Assembly (NCBI GenBank): GCA_965213735.1
Contig: CBDCAB010000006.1
Coordinates: forward strand, 248,001 to 312,000
Direction of reading: 5' to 3'
From: CALDTK01 sp965213735
Lineage (GTDB): Bacteria; Bacteroidota; Bacteroidia; Chitinophagales; Saprospiraceae
Length of the DNA stretch: 64,000 bases
Part shown: in pieces, positions 8,103-17,047 of the stretch
Layout: every line of letters begins with the position of its first letter
Position numbering within the stretch: the first letter of the stretch is position 1
Position numbers and translations under genes: made by a program
The notes under the pieces: model-generated
What the model was told of the DNA's origin: nothing
The model's database searches: none
The model's input: only the letters and a program-made list of their open reading frames with translations

Positions 8103-8831
8103 ATGCGGCTGGTCAAAGAAACTTTTCGTGGACTGAGCGCCTACATAGCGGTGCTGCCCTTGTTTAGCAAGCTGGGCCTTTGGCGCTACGTGCTACTCAC
8201 TGGCGCGATAGCAATTGCTTTGCTCTTGCTTGCAATTCCAGCGGCCATTTTAGGTGCGCACTTGATCACTCGGCTGCTCGTGTTTCTGCCAGACGATCTG
8301 CATGCCATTTGGCTATCGCTCATAACTATAGGAGTAGCCATAGGTTTGCTGGCACTCTTCATTCTTATTTTCAAGCACCTGCTAATAGTGGCCACCAGCC
8401 CGTGGATGGGCGTTGTGGCCGAGAAGGTAGAGCAGCACATGGGCATGTATGTTCCGTCGACACAAAGCGATGGGCAACTACTCCGCCGCAGCGTACAGCT
8501 GAATATGCGGCTCCTGATCAAGGAATTATTCTACTCCATCCCTTTGCTGCTGCTGGGGCTCATTCCAGTCATCAATTTGCTGAGCAGCGTGTGTTTGGTG
8601 CTGGTGCAAAGCTTTTATGTGGGAGCAGGCACGCTCGACTACGCAGTAGAACGCCGCAACGACTACAGGTCGAGTATTGCCTACTACAATCGACACAAAG
8701 GCTTGTGCACCGGAGTAGGTGCAGGCTTTGTCCTGTTGTTGCTAACTGTGGTTGGGGTGGTGCTAGCCCCTGCGTGGAGTGCTGCCGCAGGGGCTTATGC
8801 ATATTGCACCACCAAAACAACGGCTACTTAA
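8103..8831 (+). CDS. EI24/CysZ-like integral membrane protein
   Basis: A 242-residue polytopic membrane protein with about four to six hydrophobic segments (residues 27-52, 64-95, 140-166, 209-233). The pattern of a cytoplasmic amphipathic segment near residues 95-125 (HLLIVATSPWMGVVAEKVE) followed by LGLIPVINLLSS and a SFY..AGTLDY stretch fits the EI24 (etoposide-induced 2.4 / CysZ-like) family. CysZ members take up sulfate, but the function of the Bacteroidota members is not established. ATG 8103 follows otsAB by 3 bp, implying one operon. Its TAA overlaps the stop of the convergent CBS gene. Confidence 0.75.
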   Translation: MRLVKETFRGLSAYIAVLPLFSKLGLWRYVLLTGAIAIALLLLAIPAAILGAHLITRLLVFLPDDLHAIWLSLITIGVAIGLLALFILIFKHLLIVATSPWMGVVAEKVEQHMGMYVPSTQSDGQLLRRSVQLNMRLLIKELFYSIPLLLLGLIPVINLLSSVCLVLVQSFYVGAGTLDYAVERRNDYRSSIAYYNRHKGLCTGVGAGFVLLLLTVVGVVLAPAWSAAAGAYAYCTTKTTAT

Positions 8832-9256
8832 GCCCCGATTGCAGCGAAGCGATCTGGACGGTGGCGTGGATAAGCCTGGTAGTAGTTGTACTTGAGGACA
8901 TCGTGGGTAGTGATAATACCTACGAGGTTGCGCTCATCATCGACGATGGGCAGCCCGTGAAAGAGGTGCTCCATAAACACCTCAGCAGCCGCACCGATAG
9001 AATCGTAAGGGTTGAGAAAAGCCACTTTGGTGGTCATGACGTCGCCGACCTTGTGCTGGACGTAATCATCCGAGCAGATTTCGAGCTTCATCAGGTCGTA
9101 GCTGGTGATGATACCTACCAACTTGGTTCCTTCCACCACGGGCACGTGATGATACCTTTTCGTTTTAATGATGTGGTAGACGTCTGCAACACTTTGGTCG
9201 GCAGTGACAGTTACCACATTTTTAGTCATTACAGCGTGTACACGTTCGTTCATCAT
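8828..9256 (-). CDS. CBS-domain protein (tandem CBS pair)
   Basis: A 142-residue protein made almost entirely of two CBS motifs: AVMTKNVVTVTADQSVADV with HVPVVEGTKLVGIITSYDL, then VGDVMTTKVAFLNPYDS with GLPIVDDERNLVGIITTHDV. CBS pairs form a Bateman module that binds adenine nucleotides and senses energy state. Standalone versions usually regulate an unknown partner. The ATG at 9254-9256 (or 9251-9253) is preferred over a TTG at 9290-9292. The gene is convergent with the EI24-like gene, overlapping stop codons by 3 bp, and lies 97 bp after the carboxylase gene on the same strand. Confidence 0.88.
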   Translation of the reverse strand: MMNERVHAVMTKNVVTVTADQSVADVYHIIKTKRYHHVPVVEGTKLVGIITSYDLMKLEICSDDYVQHKVGDVMTTKVAFLNPYDSIGAAAEVFMEHLFHGLPIVDDERNLVGIITTHDVLKYNYYQAYPRHRPDRFAAIGA

Positions 9257-9352
9257 ACGGCAGAGGGTTTGATTCGCGGGATAATATAGCAAGATCGTTG
9301 CACACGCTCACCTTATAGGTGGAAAATAATCCAGTATTACCATGTTTTAGTG

Positions 9353-10972
9353 TTAGGTCTGCAAGACGCCGACACTGAAAGGCTCGATGGTGCCGTGATC
9401 TGCTGCGTCGAGGGCACGGCTGATAAATTGGCGGGTGCTGGCGGGATCGATGATTTCATCAACCCACAGGCGTGAGGCAGCGTAAGTTGCTTCAGTTTGC
9501 GCCTCATAGCGCTCGGTAATACGTGTAAGCAGCTCCTCTTGTGCAGCTTCATCTAGTGGTTCGCGCGAACTAGCCATTTCAATTTGCAGCAGCACTTTAG
9601 CGGCTTGAGCGCCACCCATAACTGCAATTTTGGCTGTGGGCCACGCTGCAATGAACCGCGGGTCGTAAGCCTTTCCACACATAGCATAATTGCCTGCGCC
9701 ATAGCTATTGCCCATTACGATCGTGACCTTGGGTACTGTCGAATTGGATACCGCATTCACCAACTTTGCGCCGTCTTTAATGATACCACCATGCTCTGAG
9801 CGCGAGCCAACCATGAAGCCCGTGACGTCGTGCAAAAACACGAGCGGGATACGTTTTTGGTTGCAATTCATGACGAAGCGCGCCGCTTTATCGGCACTAT
9901 CTGAATAGATGACGCCGCCGAACTGCATTTCTCCTTGGGCAGAACGCACGACTTCACGGTTGTTGGCGACAATACCGACTGCCCAGCCATCGATGCGCGC
10001 ATAGCCGGTAAGAATCGTCTGCCCGTAATCTGGCTTATACTCGCGCCAAGTCTCGGCATCGATAATACACTCCAGCAGCTCTCGTGTGGCGTAGGGCTTG
10101 GTGCGCGTGTCGGGAAAGCGCTTATAAATTTCTGTGGTAGGCACCGCGGGCTTTGCTGGTGCTTCTCTGTTAATGCCCGAACGCGGACGATCACCGAGCT
10201 TATCGACAAGATCGCGGATCATGTCTATGCACGATGCGTCGTCCGCACACTTATAGTCGACTACTCCACTTATAGCTGTTTGAGTGGTCGCTCCACCGAG
10301 TGTTTCTTGATCGACGCTTTCTCCAATAGCGGCCCGTACCAGGTAAGGACCGGCGAGAAAAATGCTTCCTGTGCCTTCGACGATGAGACTCTCGTCGCTC
10401 ATTATAGGCAGGTAAGCGCCTCCGGCCACACAGCTACCCATAATGGCTGCTATCTGGGGAATGCCTTTACTCGATAACTGCGCATTGTTGCGGAAAATCC
10501 TACCGAAGTGCTCTTTATCGGGAAAGATTTCATCCTGCATCGGCAGGAATACGCCGGCTGAATCGACGAGGTAAATGATGGGCAGGCGATTTTCTAAGGC
10601 TATCTCCTGAGCGCGCAAATTCTTCTTGCCGGTAATAGGAAACCATGCTCCTGCTTTGACTGTGGCGTCATTGGCAACGATCACACAAAGTCGACCGCGC
10701 ACCTTGCCGAGGCCCACCACCACGCCTCCCGCCGGGCAGCCGCCATACTGCGGATACATGCCATATCCAGCGAAAGCGCCGAGTTCTAGAAAGTCATCTC
10801 CTGGATCGACGAGTGCGGCGATACGCTCGCGCGCCACCATCTTACCCTTGGCATGCTGCTTCTCAATTTTCTTAGTGCCTCCACCGAGGCGAATTTTCAC
10901 GAGTAAATGCTGCAGACGTCCGAGAGCGAGTTTGTTGACGTCCTCGTTGATGTTAGCTTGTAAAACGGCCAT
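9353..10972 (-). CDS. Acyl-CoA carboxylase beta subunit (methylcrotonyl-CoA carboxylase type)
   Basis: A 539-residue carboxyltransferase subunit. It transfers CO2 from carboxybiotin to an acyl-CoA. Two crotonase-like halves are visible: an N-terminal one with KGKMVARERIAALVDP, CPAGGVVVGLG and SCVAGGAYLP (acyl-CoA side), and a C-terminal one with PLVFLHDVTGFMVG and NSYGAGNYAMCGKAYDPRF (carboxybiotin side). The MCGKAYDPRF stretch and overall length resemble the beta subunit of 3-methylcrotonyl-CoA carboxylase in leucine breakdown rather than propionyl-CoA carboxylase, but a geranyl-CoA type cannot be excluded. No biotin-carrying alpha subunit is in the window. The HtrA protease gene ends 35 bp upstream on the same strand. 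Confidence 0.9.
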   Translation of the reverse strand: MAVLQANINEDVNKLALGRLQHLLVKIRLGGGTKKIEKQHAKGKMVARERIAALVDPGDDFLELGAFAGYGMYPQYGGCPAGGVVVGLGKVRGRLCVIVANDATVKAGAWFPITGKKNLRAQEIALENRLPIIYLVDSAGVFLPMQDEIFPDKEHFGRIFRNNAQLSSKGIPQIAAIMGSCVAGGAYLPIMSDESLIVEGTGSIFLAGPYLVRAAIGESVDQETLGGATTQTAISGVVDYKCADDASCIDMIRDLVDKLGDRPRSGINREAPAKPAVPTTEIYKRFPDTRTKPYATRELLECIIDAETWREYKPDYGQTILTGYARIDGWAVGIVANNREVVRSAQGEMQFGGVIYSDSADKAARFVMNCNQKRIPLVFLHDVTGFMVGSRSEHGGIIKDGAKLVNAVSNSTVPKVTIVMGNSYGAGNYAMCGKAYDPRFIAAWPTAKIAVMGGAQAAKVLLQIEMASSREPLDEAAQEELLTRITERYEAQTEATYAASRLWVDEIIDPASTRQFISRALDAADHGTIEPFSVGVLQT

Positions 10973-11007
10973 AGGGGGGGAAGGTAATGTGCCGCGCTAA
11001 GTGTCTG

Positions 11008-12444
11008 CTAGCGTTTGAAAGCGTAGTAGTATTCGCCATTGAAACTCTCGTAATAGCCCTCCAGCAGCACGTCTTCGCCCTTGCGTGTGTTGCTAATGAT
11101 CCGCACCAGTTCATCGATGCTGCGCACGCGCTCGCGATTGACTTTGGTGATGATATAGTCGGGATCCATGCGCGTCCTGTCGACCTTAGAGCTGAGGTAG
11201 ATTGATACCACTTTTACCCCTGCAGAAGGAAGTTTGGCGAGTTCGTCAGCGCTGAGTTCACGTAATTCAAAGCCGATATCGCGCATAAATGTCTCGTGCT
11301 CATTACTCACGAGGCGAATGTCATTAACTGCATTTTTTAGCACAACGCGCACCGTACTAATCTGGCCTTGCCGGAAATAGGTAAGTCGCACGGTTTCACC
11401 TGGTCGAAACCTCCCGATGCTCTCCTTTAGCGCTGGCACGTCGCGAATGGGGCTGTCTTCTATGCGAATGATGACATCACCATCGAGCAGACCGGCATCT
11501 GCAGCGGCCGAATTGGGCGTGATGTTGCGCACCACGACGCCATCAGCAGAGGGGAGTCCGTGATCATCAGCGTGTGTAATGGTGACGTTCTCCAGCTCGA
11601 CGCCGAGCAGCGCACGTTGCACCGTCCCGAATTCGCGCAGATCATCTACAATTTTGGCGGCCAAGCTCGACGGTACGGCAAAACTGTAGCCTTCATAGCG
11701 GCCGCTGCGGGTAATAATTGCTGTGTTGATTCCCACCAATTCGCCGCGGGTACTCACTAAAGCCCCCCCTGAATTACCAGGATTGACAGCGGCATCGGTT
11801 TGAATAAAGCTTTCGATGGAGTAGCGGTCGTCGAGAATATCGATGCTGCGGCCCTTAGCAGACACGATGCCAGCAGTGACTGTACTGCGCAAATCAAAAG
11901 GATTGCCTACTGCAAGCACCCATTCGCCGACGTACAAGCTATCGCTGTCGCCAAAACTGACGAAGGGTAGGTGCTCCGCTTCAATTTTAACAAGGGCTAA
12001 GTCTGTACTCGGATCGCGACCAATGAGTTCGGCTTCGAATTCGCGTCGATCATCGAGGGTGACTTCAATGTCGGTGCCGCCATCCACGACGTGATTGTTG
12101 GTGACGATGTAGCCATCTGGGCTGATGATGACGCCCGAGCCACTGCTTGCATCAACGCTGCGTTGGCGCGACCAAATGTCGTTGAGGGCTCCACCAGTGA
12201 GGCTTTTAATATTGACTACGGCTGGTGTGACGCGTGCGGCTGCGTTCACGAAGTTGGGGTAGAGTAGAGCAGGATCGAAGGCTGTACCCTCTGGCAGGTC
12301 GAGCGTTGGGTTTACGTAGGCGGCGAGTCTAGCGTTGGTTTGCTCGTTGTTGGATGAGCTTTGGCCATCGAAGTAGCGCATGCCCACTACGGCCAGTGCA
12401 GCGCTCACCACACACAAAACAGCTGGTCGCACAATGCCTTTCAT
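11008..12444 (-). CDS. Do/HtrA-family periplasmic serine protease
   Basis: A 478-residue DegP/DegQ-type protease that degrades or chaperones misfolded envelope proteins. An N-terminal hydrophobic segment (residues 5-22) exports or anchors it. The trypsin-like domain shows the triad H118 (VTNNHVVD), D148 (DPSTDLALVK) and S225 (NPGNSGGAL). Two PDZ domains follow (about 265-360 and 385-475). The second is atypical, with VKVVSIYLSSKVDRTRM, as in other Bacteroidota HtrA proteins. A one-mismatch copy of the 14-mer repeat lies at 11944-11957. The gene is divergent from the small membrane protein at 12592 and may share a transcript with the carboxylase gene downstream. Confidence 0.93.
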   Translation of the reverse strand: MKGIVRPAVLCVVSAALAVVGMRYFDGQSSSNNEQTNARLAAYVNPTLDLPEGTAFDPALLYPNFVNAAARVTPAVVNIKSLTGGALNDIWSRQRSVDASSGSGVIISPDGYIVTNNHVVDGGTDIEVTLDDRREFEAELIGRDPSTDLALVKIEAEHLPFVSFGDSDSLYVGEWVLAVGNPFDLRSTVTAGIVSAKGRSIDILDDRYSIESFIQTDAAVNPGNSGGALVSTRGELVGINTAIITRSGRYEGYSFAVPSSLAAKIVDDLREFGTVQRALLGVELENVTITHADDHGLPSADGVVVRNITPNSAAADAGLLDGDVIIRIEDSPIRDVPALKESIGRFRPGETVRLTYFRQGQISTVRVVLKNAVNDIRLVSNEHETFMRDIGFELRELSADELAKLPSAGVKVVSIYLSSKVDRTRMDPDYIITKVNRERVRSIDELVRIISNTRKGEDVLLEGYYESFNGEYYYAFKR

Positions 12445-12591
12445 AGAGGTAAATACAGGTAGCCCACTCGGGCTTCAAGGTAGCTGCATCCACGCTGCGT
12501 GAGCAACCTGATTTGCCAATTATGCAGCTTCATTTTCAACGGGATCAAGAGGGGAGAAGTTGTAGCCGGTGGCGAGACTTACCTTCACCAC

Positions 12592-12783
12592 ATGTGGCGC
12601 TACCAACCTGATTCGGATACGGAATACGTCGGCAACATTTGGGGCTGGAAATTCAGCATTTTTGGTGCCATCCTGATAGTGGTCATGCTGGCGCTCGCGG
12701 CCATTATTGCCTCCTCTCGGGGCAAGTCCATTATTGATGGCGGCCGCCTCAGTGCTCCCGTAGAGCAAAGTAGCGAGCAGTGA
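12592..12783 (+). CDS. Small single-pass membrane protein
   Basis: ATG 12592 gives a 63-residue protein: a polar N-terminus (MWRYQPDSDTEYVGNIWGWK), one strong transmembrane helix (about residues 21-40, FSIFGAILIVVMLALAAIIA), and a short polar tail. A longer form from TTG or GTG starts upstream is possible but lacks support. The stop overlaps the GTG start of dapF (GTGA), which indicates translational coupling and supports the reality of this small gene. Function unknown. Confidence 0.65.
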   Translation: MWRYQPDSDTEYVGNIWGWKFSIFGAILIVVMLALAAIIASSRGKSIIDGGRLSAPVEQSSEQ

Positions 12784-13568
12784 AGTTTAGCAAATATCAC
12801 GGTGCGGGCAATGATTTTATCCTCATAAAGTTGGCGTCTGCATATGAGCTGCCTGGGTTGGTTCAGCAACTCGTAACGGAGATGTGTGCGCGCCACACGG
12901 GCATCGGTGCTGATGGAGTCATTTTCTGGTATGTGGAGATGAATGCCCCTCCGCGCATGATTTATTATAATTCCGACGGTGCTCCTTCTAGTTTTTGCGG
13001 CAATGGTTCGCGCTGTTTTATCAAGTGCTTGCATGAGGAACTTATGTTGCAGGAGTCGACGCTCAGTTTCCGCGCGAATGATGGCTTGCACACCGGCGAG
13101 CTATTGCCCGATGGCCGGGTGCGGGTTTCGATGCAGGTGGTCGGCGAGTTGTCGCGCCACGCCGAGCAAGTTGATATTATAGATACTGGGTCGCCTCATT
13201 ATGTGGAGTGGTGTTCTGTTTTGCCGAAAGGGGAAATAGTGGAGCAAGCACGGCAGGTACGGTACAGTTCAGCTTTCGCCAAAACCGGTATTAACGTCAA
13301 TTACGTGGCCACTGCAGGCAGCGGCCTCGCCATCCGCACGTACGAGCGCGGGGTAGAAGCAGAAACTTTAGCCTGTGGAACGGGTGTAACGGCGGCGGCA
13401 TTGAGTTTTGCCGAAAGGCAGCAACTCACGGGCAACATCAGCGTCTCCGTGCAAGCGAGGGGGGGATTGCTGCACGTCGATTTTAGCCGCACTGCCTCCG
13501 GACTCATCAGCGAGGTGTATTTGACTGGGCCTGCGGTACGCGTATTTGAAGGAGTATGGCTCGGTTAG
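12780..13568 (+). CDS. dapF: Diaminopimelate epimerase
   Basis: A 262-residue cofactor-independent racemase that converts LL- to meso-diaminopimelate for lysine and peptidoglycan synthesis. The start motif KYHGAGNDFI and both catalytic thiols are present: C73 in CGNGSRC and C199 in LACGTGVTAA, with substrate-binding ERGVEAET just before. GTG 12780 overlaps the previous stop. The gene is unusually rich in the dispersed repeats: an exact 14-mer (13272-13285, read A-F-A-K-T), an exact 15-mer (13405-13419) and a 14-of-15 match at 13218-13232. Its stop overlaps the stop of the convergent TPR gene. Confidence 0.95.
   Translation: MKFSKYHGAGNDFILIKLASAYELPGLVQQLVTEMCARHTGIGADGVIFWYVEMNAPPRMIYYNSDGAPSSFCGNGSRCFIKCLHEELMLQESTLSFRANDGLHTGELLPDGRVRVSMQVVGELSRHAEQVDIIDTGSPHYVEWCSVLPKGEIVEQARQVRYSSAFAKTGINVNYVATAGSGLAIRTYERGVEAETLACGTGVTAAALSFAERQQLTGNISVSVQARGGLLHVDFSRTASGLISEVYLTGPAVRVFEGVWLG
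13272..13285 (-). repeat. 14-mer GTTTTGGCGAAAGC, exact copy 3
   Basis: Exact minus-strand copy inside dapF, read as A-F-A-K-T. Confidence 0.9.
13405..13419 (+). repeat. 15-mer GTTTTGCCGAAAGGC, exact copy 2
   Basis: Exact copy inside dapF. A 14-of-15 match lies 187 bp upstream at 13218. Confidence 0.85.
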
Positions 13569-13861
13569 GTGGCTTGCTCGAGCTGCCAATTCACGTAGGC
13601 ATTGCGCAATTCGGCAAGGGCATGCTGGTCATTGAGCTCGAGCGCCACTTCGATGCCATCGCGGTAGGTCTGCTCGGCCTGGCCATGCTCCCCGTGCTGC
13701 TCGTACACATCCGCGAGGTGGTAGTAGAGGCCTACATACTTAGGGTCGAGAGCGCGCAACTCCTCGAAGCTGGCGATGGCTTGGCTCAACTGGCCGAGCT
13801 TGCGGTATTCTTGCGCTTCCGCAAAACATAAGAAGCCATCTCTGGGCTGCTCGCGCCGCAT
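13565..13861 (-). CDS. Small TPR-repeat protein
   Basis: From ATG at 13859-13861 the protein has 98 residues and consists of about two tetratricopeptide repeats (GFLCFAEAQEYRKLGQLSQA, then YVGLYYHLADVYEQHGEHGQ) plus a third helical segment. TPRs are protein-interaction scaffolds; the partner is unknown. A longer version to 13981 would begin with a low-quality N-terminus and is rejected. The stop codons of this gene and dapF overlap. Upstream it faces the divergent MscS gene at 13935. Confidence 0.75.
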   Translation of the reverse strand: MRREQPRDGFLCFAEAQEYRKLGQLSQAIASFEELRALDPKYVGLYYHLADVYEQHGEHGQAEQTYRDGIEVALELNDQHALAELRNAYVNWQLEQAT

Positions 13862-13934
13862 ACCTTGAATCTTCACCAGACGTTCGCTCACGGTGGCAAG
13901 GTAGGCCACGGCGGCAACGCTACATTCGCACCTG

Positions 13935-14876
13935 GTGGAAGTATTCGACGTAACCTGGCAACGCGTGCTCGAGGCACTCAACTACGAGCTGATCACGCTC
14001 GGAGACTACGCTTTGACGCCCAAGGCGATACTTATCGCAGTGCTCGTAATTGTCGTGACGCGACTGATTGTAGCAGGACTGAGCAGGTTTATACTAAAGC
14101 CATTCTTTACCCGCAACGGCGTAGATGTAGGTCGAAGTTATGCTATTCAACAAATAGCTAATTACATCATTTATATTGTAGGATTAGCCACTGCTTTTAC
14201 AGTACTGGGGATAGAATTTTCAGTACTGTGGGCTGGTGCAGCTGCACTTCTAGTTGGTGTAGGTTTGGGCTTGCAGCAGACCTTTAATGACTTCTTTGGC
14301 GGCTTACTGCTACTGATTGAAGGTCCGGTAGAAGTGGGCAATGTTGTTGAGGTCGACGGCTTTATCGGTCGTGTAGTAGAAATTGGATTGCGCACCTGCA
14401 AGATTCGTACGCGAGATGATATTATGATCATTGTTCCGAACTCGCACCTGGTCAATGAAAATATAATTAATTGGAGTCATATCCGTTCGCCTTTACGCTT
14501 TCACATTGATGTAGGTGTGGCTTATGGGAGTGATCTTGATTTGGTGAGTTCGACACTCGAAAAGGCGGCGAGCGATCATCCAGATGTGCTCAAGCGCCCG
14601 GTACCGAGAATAATGTTTACTAATTTTGGCAATTCTTCCCTTGACTTTAAGTTGTACTTTTATTCGCAAGAGCCTTGGCGGATAGAATTTGTGAAGTCGG
14701 ATTTGCGCTTCACCGTCAATCGGCTCTTTTCTGAGCAGGGCATCAAGATTCCTTTCCCGCAACGCGACCTGTGGCTCAAGAATGCGGAGGTGTTGGAGCC
14801 AGCTGTTTTTGGCAGAAATTCTAGTTCCGCGTCAGGAAATGGCTCTCCTGCGAGCGAATCGCCACCTCCCGCCTAG
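13935..14876 (+). CDS. MscS-family mechanosensitive ion channel
   Basis: A 313-residue small-conductance channel that releases solutes on hypo-osmotic shock. Three transmembrane helices are visible (about 30-48, 68-88 and the pore helix about 95-125). The pore helix has the Gly/Ala-rich AGAAALLVGVGLGLQQTFND pattern, and a cytoplasmic beta domain follows (LLLLIEGPVEVGNVVEVDG, RTRDDIMIIVPNSHLV). The start is GTG 13935, with no nearby ATG. The C-terminal tail is a low-complexity Ser/Gly/Pro stretch. The LptF/G permease gene follows 20 bp downstream. Confidence 0.92.
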   Translation: MEVFDVTWQRVLEALNYELITLGDYALTPKAILIAVLVIVVTRLIVAGLSRFILKPFFTRNGVDVGRSYAIQQIANYIIYIVGLATAFTVLGIEFSVLWAGAAALLVGVGLGLQQTFNDFFGGLLLLIEGPVEVGNVVEVDGFIGRVVEIGLRTCKIRTRDDIMIIVPNSHLVNENIINWSHIRSPLRFHIDVGVAYGSDLDLVSSTLEKAASDHPDVLKRPVPRIMFTNFGNSSLDFKLYFYSQEPWRIEFVKSDLRFTVNRLFSEQGIKIPFPQRDLWLKNAEVLEPAVFGRNSSSASGNGSPASESPPPA

Positions 14877-14896
14877 CTATGCGTTAGACCTACTAA

Positions 14897-16507
14897 GTGA
14901 AACAGCTCGATCGTCTCATTCTCAAAAGCTTTGTCGGCCCTTTTCTGGTGTCGTTTGCGGTAGCACTGTTCGTGCTGTTGATGCAGTACCTGTGGGTGTA
15001 TATCGATGATATCATTGGCAAGGGAGCGGGAATTTTGCTGATCGCCGAGTTGATTGGCTACTTGAGCATTTCGTTGATGCCGATGGCTTTATCGATTGCG
15101 GTACTGATTGCGAGCGTGATGACGATGGGCAATCTTGCTGAGCATTACGAATTGTCGAGCATGAAGAGTGCAGGGGTGCCGCTGATGCGCATCATGGCTC
15201 CACTGATGATTGCCTGTTTAGGAATATCTGCATTTAGCTTTACGTGTAGCAATTATTTGATGCCTGTTGCCAATTTAAAAGCGCGCACGCGTATGTATGA
15301 TATTCGTACGCAAAAGCCGAGTTTGAGTCTTGAGGAAGGCGCATTCAATGATGATTTTCAGGGCTTTGCGATTCGTATCGGCAAGAAAATGGCGGACGAA
15401 AAGTCGCTAGAAGATGTCATGCTTTTTCGCCATGGTGGCACCTTGCGCGGACGCATCGAATCCGTCAACGCCGAGCGCGGCACGATGTCGGTTACACCAG
15501 ATGATCGCTATTTCGTTCTCGAGCTCGAAGAGGGCTATCAGTATCAAGAGCCTGAGTCGTCGATGCAAAAAGCTCGTCGGACACATCCTTTTGTGAGGAC
15601 TAAGTTTGAGACTTATCGCAAGACCTTTGATCTGAGTGAGTTTGAGATTGATCGCACGGATGAAAGCTCCTTTTCTTCACACCAAGGAATGTTGAGTGTT
15701 GGGCAGCTCGATGGTGCTATTGATAGCATTCGCAATGCGATGATGGATCGGCGCAACAGGCTCGGGATAGAGGTTGGTCGATTTATTACACCAATCAAGC
15801 AGCTCGACCGAGCGAAGCTTGATTCTATTGAGCAGTTGCGGCGGGATTCGATCAAATTGGCGGCTGACATGGCGCTTGCAGCAGATGATGATGCTGAGCG
15901 CAGACAAGATACTGCTGTACTCGAGCAGGTGGAGCCAGAAGTCCCGCTTCGGCGCAGGCTCAACATAGCTGATCGTCTCACCCACGAGCTGCCGCCAAGA
16001 GACACTACGACGGATAGTTATGTGACCTATATCCGCACAAGGCCTGCTTACAAGCAGGTAACGTACCTCGACAGGTCGATACAGTTTGCGAGAACAATTA
16101 AGAGTTATGCCGATGGTGCAACGCGACGGCTGGATTCGCAGCGCGATTCATTAATCGACCATATCTACGAGTTACACCTCAAGTTTAGTTTTGCGCTTGC
16201 TTGTTTTGTCTTCCTTTTTATTGGAGCGCCAATGGGTGCTATTATTCGCAAAGGTGGATTTGGCTATCCGATATTGGTATCGATTATCTTTTTCATGATC
16301 TTTATTGTGTTGCTGATCATGTGCAAGAAGCTGATGGGCAGCTATACGTTGGCTCCAGGACTTGCGGCGTGGATGCCGACGCTGGTGGTTTTTCCGATTG
16401 GGGTTGTTATCACGTTATTGGCGATGAATGATCGCAAGGTTTCCTTACCTGATCGGGCGAGCTTTCAGGCATTGTTTCGGAGGATTGGGGGGTTGTTTCG
16501 GGGGTGA
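14897..16507 (+). CDS. LptF/LptG-family lipopolysaccharide transport permease
   Basis: A 536-residue inner-membrane permease of the YjgP/YjgQ family, which with LptB extracts LPS for transport to the outer membrane. Three N-terminal helices (about 12-33, 48-75, 97-120; MPMALSIAVLIASVMTMGNL is typical) and three C-terminal helices (about 430-510) flank a large periplasmic domain, here enlarged by a charged, probably coiled insertion (about 250-370). GTG 14897 is the start. Bacteroidota often carry a single fused-role LptF/G protein. The last codons (RIGGLFRG) run into the repeat element at 16508 and may be repeat-derived. Confidence 0.9.
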   Translation: MKQLDRLILKSFVGPFLVSFAVALFVLLMQYLWVYIDDIIGKGAGILLIAELIGYLSISLMPMALSIAVLIASVMTMGNLAEHYELSSMKSAGVPLMRIMAPLMIACLGISAFSFTCSNYLMPVANLKARTRMYDIRTQKPSLSLEEGAFNDDFQGFAIRIGKKMADEKSLEDVMLFRHGGTLRGRIESVNAERGTMSVTPDDRYFVLELEEGYQYQEPESSMQKARRTHPFVRTKFETYRKTFDLSEFEIDRTDESSFSSHQGMLSVGQLDGAIDSIRNAMMDRRNRLGIEVGRFITPIKQLDRAKLDSIEQLRRDSIKLAADMALAADDDAERRQDTAVLEQVEPEVPLRRRLNIADRLTHELPPRDTTTDSYVTYIRTRPAYKQVTYLDRSIQFARTIKSYADGATRRLDSQRDSLIDHIYELHLKFSFALACFVFLFIGAPMGAIIRKGGFGYPILVSIIFFMIFIVLLIMCKKLMGSYTLAPGLAAWMPTLVVFPIGVVITLLAMNDRKVSLPDRASFQALFRRIGGLFRG

Positions 16508-16870
16508 TGGTATCGCAAAGTTCGCAAAGGGAAAACGCAAGGGGCGCAAAGGTGGGAGGGCGGCTTCGCCGGTTTTGGCTTCGCTGTTTTTTGAGCTTCG
16601 CTCGTTTTTTGGCTTCGCCGTTTGGTTGGCTTCGCCGTTTTTTCGCTTCGCGGTTTTTGCTGTTGGGGTTTGATGGTATCGCAAGGTCGCTGCGCGATTC
16701 GCAAGGGGGACGCAAAGGTCGCAAGGAGGTGTAACGCTAGTTCGCTGCGCTCAATGCTAGGATGAGTTGGGGTGCAGGGGCCACGCTTCTGAGTGCAAGG
16801 GCTCGCAAGGGCTGGGGTGGGGTTCGCCGTTTCTTTCGCTTCGCGGTTTTATTGGCTTCGCCGTTTTTGC
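16508..16870 (-). repeat. GNA mini-hairpin array B
   Basis: On the minus strand this region repeats the plan of array A. Heads (CCCCAACAGCAAAAAC read on minus) lie at 16653-16668 and 16863-16878. Unit starts (plus coordinates) are 16562, 16577, 16594, 16611, 16628 and 16644, then 16820, 16837 and 16854, again 15-17 nt apart. Minus-strand stems are GGC/GCC, CGC/GCG and GAGC/GCTC with GAA loops. Units 16577 and 16820 carry one stem mismatch. A TCGC-TGC-GCGA hairpin is at 16687-16697. Between units are CGCAAAGG-type leader repeats. No gene is credible here; reading frames through it encode only repeat-derived sequence. Confidence 0.8.
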
Positions 16871-17016
16871 TGTTGGGGTGTGATGGTATCGCAAGATCAC
16901 TGGCGCGATTCGCAAGGGGGACGCAAAGGTCGCAAGGGGGTGTAACGCTAGTTCGCTGCGCTCAATGCTAGGATGAGTTGGGGTGCAGGGGCCACGCTTC
17001 TGAGTGCAAGGGCTCG
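16655..17016 (+). repeat. 151-bp direct duplication within array B
   Basis: 16655-16805 and 16865-17016 are nearly identical (offset 210-211 bp, a few substitutions and one 1-bp indel). Each copy holds the head, the CGCAAAGG leader and a tail that includes AACGCTAGTTCGCTGCGC and CCACGCTTCTGAGTGCAAGG. This shows the element can duplicate in tandem. Confidence 0.85.
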
Positions 17017-17047
17017 ATCGAAGTTCCGGGTGGATCTTACCTTTTGA

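Noticed and set aside
8180..9289. 369-codon plus-strand frame spanning the EI24-like and CBS genes
   Set aside because: It overlaps two well-supported genes in other frames and its composition is not protein-like.
16504..16971. Several overlapping reading frames of 60-100 codons on both strands
   Set aside because: They translate only the mini-hairpin and CGCAAAGG repeats; no start context or protein family.
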